Positions 6,940-10,809 of a stretch of 10,809 bases of DNA are shown in pieces. The notes under the pieces are model-generated. The model was not told the origin of the DNA and ran no database searches. It saw only the letters and a list, made by a program, of their open reading frames with translations. The stretch covers positions 1 through 10,809 of the forward strand of contig CAMVJE010000050.1 of NCBI GenBank assembly GCA_947167745.1, written 5' to 3'. The translations under genes were made by a program, and so were the position numbers. Position 1 is the stretch's first letter. Each line of letters opens with the position of its first letter. This DNA comes from an uncultured Treponema sp. GTDB lineage: Bacteria; Spirochaetota; Spirochaetia; Treponematales; Treponemataceae.

Positions 6940-9443
6940 TATTTGCTCCAAAGTTCAATTGGAACTTCTTCGTTAAACTTAATCTGAACCTTGCCATCTA
7001 ATCCAAATAGTCCGTTATTTGGAACATACTGAACCATACTGTTACTATTATTATCAACTGGAAGAGAAATTTCTGCCCTAACCCTAGGAATAAAAGGGTA
7101 ATTCTGCAGTACGGCAAGTATATCTTCGGTTGTGAGTTCAAAAATCTGCTGACCATCGACAATTTTAAGTTCGATTTCTCCATTCTCGCCAACAAGTTCC
7201 TTCTTAGTTGTAAGATCTTCTTCGACTGTGTAGAGATAGAACCTCATTTCAAGTGGCTCAGCGGCTTTATGTGACTTACCTTCTTCATCTGTGTATTCAT
7301 CAAGATTTACAATAAGCTTATTGTTTGCATTATAAATAATTTTAAATGAACTGATTGCTTTGGCATATTTAAGCCACTTCTCACTGTCTTCGGCAGAATC
7401 GCGCTTAAGGACATCGCTGTCAAAAACATCATTTCCATCACTGCTTGCAAGTGACATTACATCAGCAATAGTGATTTTACCGTCAGTGTGATTCTCGCTG
7501 GATGTCGGAATATCATGCTCGTCTTTAAGTTTAATCTGCAAAGGAAGTACAAGTGCCAGAGATACAGAAATTTTGTTGTCAGAGCCTTTTTTTAACTCAT
7601 CCAGGATGTCTCCATTTAATTCAATTTCGCCACCGGCAGCATCCAGCCCAAGATTATAAGATATTGAAAGATTATCCGGCTTGTCATTTATAAGATTAAT
7701 AATTACGCCATCAGCGACTTTATACGAATAGTTGCCATCATCAAATACTGAGTCATCGGTAATTATCCGCGATTCAGATGCTGCCTCTGCAATAGATGGA
7801 CTTGGAGCCTTCATTTGAAGTGTAGCATTAGAAGAAGAAGTTCCGAGAATATACAAATCGGGCTTAGAATTATTGTCAGCGTCCGTGTATTTTGCAATAA
7901 CCTTTCCTCTGATTGCTAATTCGTCAAGATCGTGCACTTCAGCCAAGGCAGGCGGTTTTGTTACAAAAAGATATCCAGCCATCTTTATTGAGGAAGAATC
8001 CGCAAACTCTATGTCATCAATAAGGTCTTTATTGTCACCGCTCATGATGTCACTTAACAGACTTGAGAAATTCAAGCCTGTGCTTTCCTCGCCGCTAAAA
8101 CTGTCAAGTTCAGAAAGTTCAATTTTAATATTCTCAAGTGATTCAATCTTACACTCACCGCTTAAAGCAAGCTCGGTTTTTCGTTTGCTTACATCCGGGT
8201 CAGACGGGTCTGCGAAAATAATCGTAGCATTTTTAAATTCAATTTTAATCCAGCTTATATTCTCAGCCGTGTAAGTTCCTGTATTTCCTGGTGTTACATC
8301 TGCAGCATAAGTGTAAGCAGATTCAGGCTTAACTGTCTTAGTATCAAGTATTGCTTCTTTGTATAGAATATAACCGGCAGGAACGGAAGAATCTGAGAAA
8401 TCACTATTTACTATATTAATTCCACCCCTTAGCATAAAATTAGATTCGATAACTTTAATACCGCTCCAGCCTTCAGGTAAATTACAATAGAAATCAAGTT
8501 TTCCTTTTTTTATTGTTGCTTCTCTAAGACTTGAGTTAAGTCCTTCAAGGTTAAAATTTTTTGGAATGTAAATTATGTTGTTTCCACTCGCCTCAAGGTC
8601 AGCGTTTGTCATTGTAAGGCCAGTGATTTTTGAAAGCCTAAGTGAGTTAGGTGACATATCTATGCTATATTCATTTTCTGTCCCTTGCTCGCCGCCGCTA
8701 ATTCTTCCACTTATGATAACTCGCAAATTCGGACCAATTGTTGCACCAGCCAAATTAAGCGAAACTGTGCCGCCATTTGTTAAATCCTGCTCTGCAGATT
8801 CAATGGGTGTCCCTGTTGAATCCGTGATTGCATTTCCACTTGAATCCCTTAATGCAAGTTTGGCCATTAAAGTAAAACCTGTAGTTACAGTAGCAGGAGA
8901 ACCAACTGTAATATCCATGGTTCCGCTGCGAATGGTCATTGTTGAAAAATTCGGCGAAGTAATGTTAAAAAACACGGGAATATCGGATATGGCTCCTTCT
9001 TCACCAAGTTCGATGATTTTAAACTTCTGCCCAGAAACCGTAATATTTATCGAATCATTGAAATCAGGTGCTTCAAATTTTGTTTCTGGGATTTGAATGG
9101 TGTCTATATTTGTGTTGTTGAGATTGTTCTGACCTATTGTGAGGGGAATTTCTTTGATTGGATAATTGATGATATATTGCATCACATTTTTGTCTAGAGA
9201 TGACGGATTATATTCGTAAACAGTCGGAGTCATCGCACTGCTACTTTCAGAAATTTTATCTTCAAGAATTTCCTGTAACTTACCGGCAGAAGCCCTTTCT
9301 TGAATAGAAATCTGCCCATTTCCTAGTGGAAGCTCGAGACTTGCAGATGTTTTGATTGATAGTTTTTCGGGAAGTGAATAATCAGAGCAAGCAAAAAATA
9401 ATAAAACAGTGCCTAGCCCGGCAGCTAAAATCAACTTCTTCAT
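6939..9443 (-). CDS. Large lipoprotein of unknown function, beta-rich
   Basis: An 834-residue exported lipoprotein. The N-terminus MKKLILAAGLGTVLLFFAC has two Lys, a hydrophobic stretch and Cys19 as lipidation site; Phe at -3 fits the relaxed spirochaetal lipobox. The mature part is acidic, rich in Ser, Asp and Asn, and dominated by predicted beta strands. After the lipobox comes SLPEKLSIKTSASLELPLGN, which resembles openings of uncharacterised Treponema lipoproteins from memory only. Residues 520-530, TDADNNSKPDL, look like a calcium-binding Asp/Asn loop. No catalytic motif, coiled coil or obvious long internal repeat is visible. TAGGAG (9455-9450) lies six bases before the ATG. It is the first gene of a two-gene operon with the barrel gene, so a joint role at the outer membrane is the best inference. 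Whether it faces the periplasm or the cell surface cannot be read from the sequence. Confidence 0.8.
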   Translation of the reverse strand: MKKLILAAGLGTVLLFFACSDYSLPEKLSIKTSASLELPLGNGQISIQERASAGKLQEILEDKISESSSAMTPTVYEYNPSSLDKNVMQYIINYPIKEIPLTIGQNNLNNTNIDTIQIPETKFEAPDFNDSINITVSGQKFKIIELGEEGAISDIPVFFNITSPNFSTMTIRSGTMDITVGSPATVTTGFTLMAKLALRDSSGNAITDSTGTPIESAEQDLTNGGTVSLNLAGATIGPNLRVIISGRISGGEQGTENEYSIDMSPNSLRLSKITGLTMTNADLEASGNNIIYIPKNFNLEGLNSSLREATIKKGKLDFYCNLPEGWSGIKVIESNFMLRGGINIVNSDFSDSSVPAGYILYKEAILDTKTVKPESAYTYAADVTPGNTGTYTAENISWIKIEFKNATIIFADPSDPDVSKRKTELALSGECKIESLENIKIELSELDSFSGEESTGLNFSSLLSDIMSGDNKDLIDDIEFADSSSIKMAGYLFVTKPPALAEVHDLDELAIRGKVIAKYTDADNNSKPDLYILGTSSSNATLQMKAPSPSIAEAASESRIITDDSVFDDGNYSYKVADGVIINLINDKPDNLSISYNLGLDAAGGEIELNGDILDELKKGSDNKISVSLALVLPLQIKLKDEHDIPTSSENHTDGKITIADVMSLASSDGNDVFDSDVLKRDSAEDSEKWLKYAKAISSFKIIYNANNKLIVNLDEYTDEEGKSHKAAEPLEMRFYLYTVEEDLTTKKELVGENGEIELKIVDGQQIFELTTEDILAVLQNYPFIPRVRAEISLPVDNNSNSMVQYVPNNGLFGLDGKVQIKFNEEVPIELWSK

Positions 9444-9488
9444 TTGCGACTCCTATGAACAAGCTTCGGAAAAAATCTTATCCTTAAA

Positions 9489-9517
9489 ATTATAACTCAT
9501 AAACAAGAATATGTCAG
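9489..9517 (-). promoter_or_regulatory. Sigma-70-type promoter of the lipoprotein/beta-barrel operon
   Basis: On the minus strand the -35 box is CTGACA (9517-9512, five of six consensus bases), the spacer is 17 bases, and the -10 box is TATAAT (9494-9489, perfect). The predicted start is near 9482, giving a leader of about 39 bases with TAGGAG before the ATG at 9443. This is the best promoter in the window and suggests good constitutive expression. No clear operator was seen. Confidence 0.8.
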
Positions 9518-9526
9518 AGGAATTCG

Positions 9527-9563
9527 AAAAAAAAGCCTCGCGCTTCAAATGAAGGCAAGGCTT
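9527..9563 (-). terminator. Intrinsic terminator oriented for tex
   Basis: Read on the minus strand, AAGCCT+TGC+CTTC pairs with GAAG+C bulge+GCG+AGGCTT. This gives 13 pairs (one G-U), loop ATTT, and then an eight-base T run. It lies about 230 bases beyond the tex stop and just upstream of the operon promoter, so it insulates the operon from tex transcription. On the plus strand no T run follows, so it is one-directional. Confidence 0.85.
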
Positions 9564-9598
9564 ATAAAGTAAAAGCGGTGAATAGCTTGTTATTATTC

Positions 9599-9667
9599 GA
9601 CGCAGATTTACGCAGATAAACGCGGATAATTGTTTTTTATCTGTGTGAATCAGCGTTTATCTGCGTC
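9599..9667. repeat. Palindrome built of tandem 10-base CGCAGAT-type units
   Basis: The left arm (9599-9628) is three tandem decamers: GACGCAGATT, TACGCAGATA, AACGCGGATA. The right arm (9638-9667), read on the minus strand, is GACGCAGATA, AACGCTGATT, CACACAGATA. The arms match at 23 of 30 positions around a nine-base centre (ATTGTTTTT). Each unit fits roughly NACGCRGATN, so the element is a tandem repeat and an inverted repeat at once, with a period of about one helical turn. Similar CGCAGAT-rich intergenic elements occur in many bacterial genomes (general recollection, not searched). It could fold as an RNA hairpin at the 3' end of the tex transcript. Confidence 0.8.
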
Positions 9668-9673
9668 TAATTT

Positions 9674-9803
9674 TTATTTTTTCATCTTAGCGAAAGCTTC
9701 GACATCCATGTCGTGACGAGAATTTTTAGACCGCAAAGCGGTCGTCAAATTCTCGCGGACAACTTGCTTTGCGCCGCCTCCTTGCGGCAATCTTATTTTT
9801 TCA
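9674..9803. repeat. 11-base direct repeats flanking a 108-base hairpin-rich segment at the tex stop
   Basis: TTATTTTTTCA occurs at 9674-9684 and again at 9793-9803, where it carries the tex stop codon. Between them (9685-9792) lie three inverted repeats. The first is CGACAT/ATGTCG (9700-9713). The second is a long hairpin of CGAGAATTT/AAATTCTCG (9717-9725 with 9747-9755) and GACCGC/GCGGTC (9729-9734 with 9738-9743) around loop AAA. The third is GCCGC/GCGGC (9773-9777 with 9784-9788). GC content is higher than in the surrounding intergenic DNA. The layout fits a small palindromic mobile unit inserted at the end of tex with target duplication, but the 11-mer is T-rich and could recur by chance. 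Confidence 0.6.
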
Positions 9804-10809
9804 AGAGGGCTGCAAATGGGTTATAAGAGAATCCGTCGTCGCTGCCGAAGTTCTCGCGTCCCGCTCGGTTTCCGCCGTTGTTGCGCGGGCGATCGTTTGC
9901 AAAGGCCGGCTTTTTGTCGCCTGATGCACTTCCGCTGCCCTTCTTTACGACTACCACTCGCTTTTTGCCACTTCCGTCAGAAGAAGGCTTTTTGCCCTCG
10001 TTGGTCTGGCCCAAGCGGGTGTGTGCGTCGCTCTTTAATGAAAGGCTGATTCTCATTCGGTCTTTGTCCAGGGCGATGATTGTGAATTCTTTTACATCGC
10101 CGACCTTGATTACATCCATTGGGTCAGAGACAAAGGAATCGCTGAGTTCTGAAACATGAATCAAAGCTGTCTCGTGCAAACCGATATCAACGAAAGCACC
10201 GAAGTCAACTACGTTCTTGATTTTGCCTGTGACTTTCATGCCCACGGTCAAATCCTCAAACTTAACTACGCCTTTCTGCATGATTGGAGCCGGATATCCG
10301 TCTCGCGGGTCACGGTTCGGCTTTCCAAGCTCTTCGATGATGTCATTCAGCGTTGTCTCGCCAACATTGTATTTTTCGCAGAGACTTTTCTTCAAATCAG
10401 CAGGAACCTGTTTTCCTTCTTTTACATAAGAAAGAACTTCACGGGCAACATCGTAATTTTCCGGGTGAACCCATGTGTTGTCGAGCGGGTCAGAACTTTC
10501 TGCAATCTTAAGGAAGCCTGCGCACTGCTCGAATGCCTTAGGGCCTAAGCCCGGGACTTTCTTGAGCTCTTCGCGGCTTGTGATTTTGCCGTTAGCATCG
10601 CGGTAAGCAACGATTTTCTTTGCAGTGCTCATGTTGATGCCTGAGACATACTTTAAGAGCATGTAGCTTGCCGTGTTCAGGTTTACGCCGACCTGGTTAA
10701 CGACTGAGCCAACGACCTCATCAAGCTGCTCGGCAAGCTTTTTCTGGTTTACGTCGTGCTGGTAAAGGCCAACGCCGATTGCCTTCGGGTCGATTTTTAC
10801 AAGCTCTGC
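9793..10809 (-). CDS. tex: Tex, RNA-binding transcription accessory protein (3' part)
   Basis: The frame is open to the right edge; the last 338 residues are visible, and Tex proteins are usually 720-800 long. The visible start, VKIDPKAIGVGLYQHDVNQK, is a Tex hallmark block after the YqgF-like nuclease-fold domain. It is followed by the helix-hairpin-helix region (about residues 35-110; SGINMSTAKKIVAYRD, VPGLGPKAFEQCAGFL) and WVHPENYDVA. An S1 RNA-binding domain spans about 189-259 (LTVGMKVTGKIKNVVDFGAF to RMRISLSLK). The last 80 residues form a low-complexity basic tail rich in Lys, Gly, Ser, Asn and Arg (KKRVVVVKKG, RPRNNGGNRAGREN) ending NPFAALLKK. Tex binds nucleic acid and influences transcription and gene expression; its exact task is unsettled. 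The stop falls inside one copy of an 11-base direct repeat, so the local C-terminus may have been shaped by a repeat insertion. Confidence 0.95.
   Translation of the reverse strand, partial: AELVKIDPKAIGVGLYQHDVNQKKLAEQLDEVVGSVVNQVGVNLNTASYMLLKYVSGINMSTAKKIVAYRDANGKITSREELKKVPGLGPKAFEQCAGFLKIAESSDPLDNTWVHPENYDVAREVLSYVKEGKQVPADLKKSLCEKYNVGETTLNDIIEELGKPNRDPRDGYPAPIMQKGVVKFEDLTVGMKVTGKIKNVVDFGAFVDIGLHETALIHVSELSDSFVSDPMDVIKVGDVKEFTIIALDKDRMRISLSLKSDAHTRLGQTNEGKKPSSDGSGKKRVVVVKKGSGSASGDKKPAFANDRPRNNGGNRAGRENFGSDDGFSYNPFAALLKK

Noticed and set aside
6922..6951. TTG at 6951 as start of the barrel protein
   Set aside because: It adds ten residues (MEQIGERGHI) ahead of a clean signal peptide, overlaps the upstream gene, and lacks a ribosome-binding site; the ATG at 6921 has a strong one.
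8575..9096. 173-codon plus-strand open frame opposite the lipoprotein gene
   Set aside because: It mirrors the lipoprotein coding sequence, has no start signals, and its hydrophobic make-up is the complement of an acidic Ser/Asp-rich protein.
9599..9667. CRISPR array
   Set aside because: The units are contiguous diverged decamers with no unique spacers and reverse orientation in the middle.
9773..9801. GC hairpin followed by T-rich bases on the plus strand, terminator-like
   Set aside because: There is no plus-strand gene upstream to terminate, the T run is offset by several bases, and it is the complement of the Lys codons and stop of tex.
10660..10662. ATG as start of a short S1-domain protein
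   Set aside because: The same frame continues upstream to the window edge with residues diagnostic of Tex, so this is an internal Met.

Overview
The window looks like chromosomal DNA of a spirochaete, most likely a gut- or rumen-type Treponema. The clues are moderate to low GC, exported proteins with the relaxed lipobox typical of spirochaetes (Phe at -3), a class III fructose-1,6-bisphosphatase, and a Tex protein. The genus is inferred from these features and not confirmed by any search.

Layout of the plus strand. A 5'-partial alpha/beta hydrolase gene (1-716) is broken by an in-frame TAG at 561-563 that separates the nucleophile elbow from the probable catalytic histidine. A strong intrinsic terminator (740-790) follows. 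Next come an AraC-family regulator (817-1713), a guanine-deaminase-like zinc deaminase (1741-2193), a class I dihydroorotase (2272-3702, pyrC) and a class III fructose-1,6-bisphosphatase (3760-5655, fbp). The last three encode enzymes of purine salvage, pyrimidine synthesis and gluconeogenesis. The deaminase and pyrC genes each have an extended -10 box so close to the ATG that the mRNA would have almost no leader, and neither has a Shine-Dalgarno sequence.

Layout of the minus strand. A two-gene operon runs from a near-consensus sigma-70 promoter (9489-9517) through an 834-residue lipoprotein of unknown function (9443 to 6939) and then a predicted outer-membrane beta-barrel of 420 residues (6921 to 5659). 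The second gene's Shine-Dalgarno sequence begins inside the stop codon of the first. The barrel gene converges on fbp with three bases between the stop codons. The 3' part of tex, also on the minus strand, enters from the right edge and stops at 9793.

The gap between tex and the lipoprotein gene (9444-9792, about 350 bases) holds no convincing gene but is dense in structure. Going down from tex it contains: a 108-base hairpin-rich segment between two copies of an 11-base direct repeat that carries the tex stop codon; a 69-base palindrome made of three 10-base CGCAGAT-type units in each arm; an intrinsic terminator oriented for tex; and the operon promoter. The tex 3' end looks like a landing site for small palindromic repeats. 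This gap and the lipoprotein/barrel pair are the least explained parts of the window.
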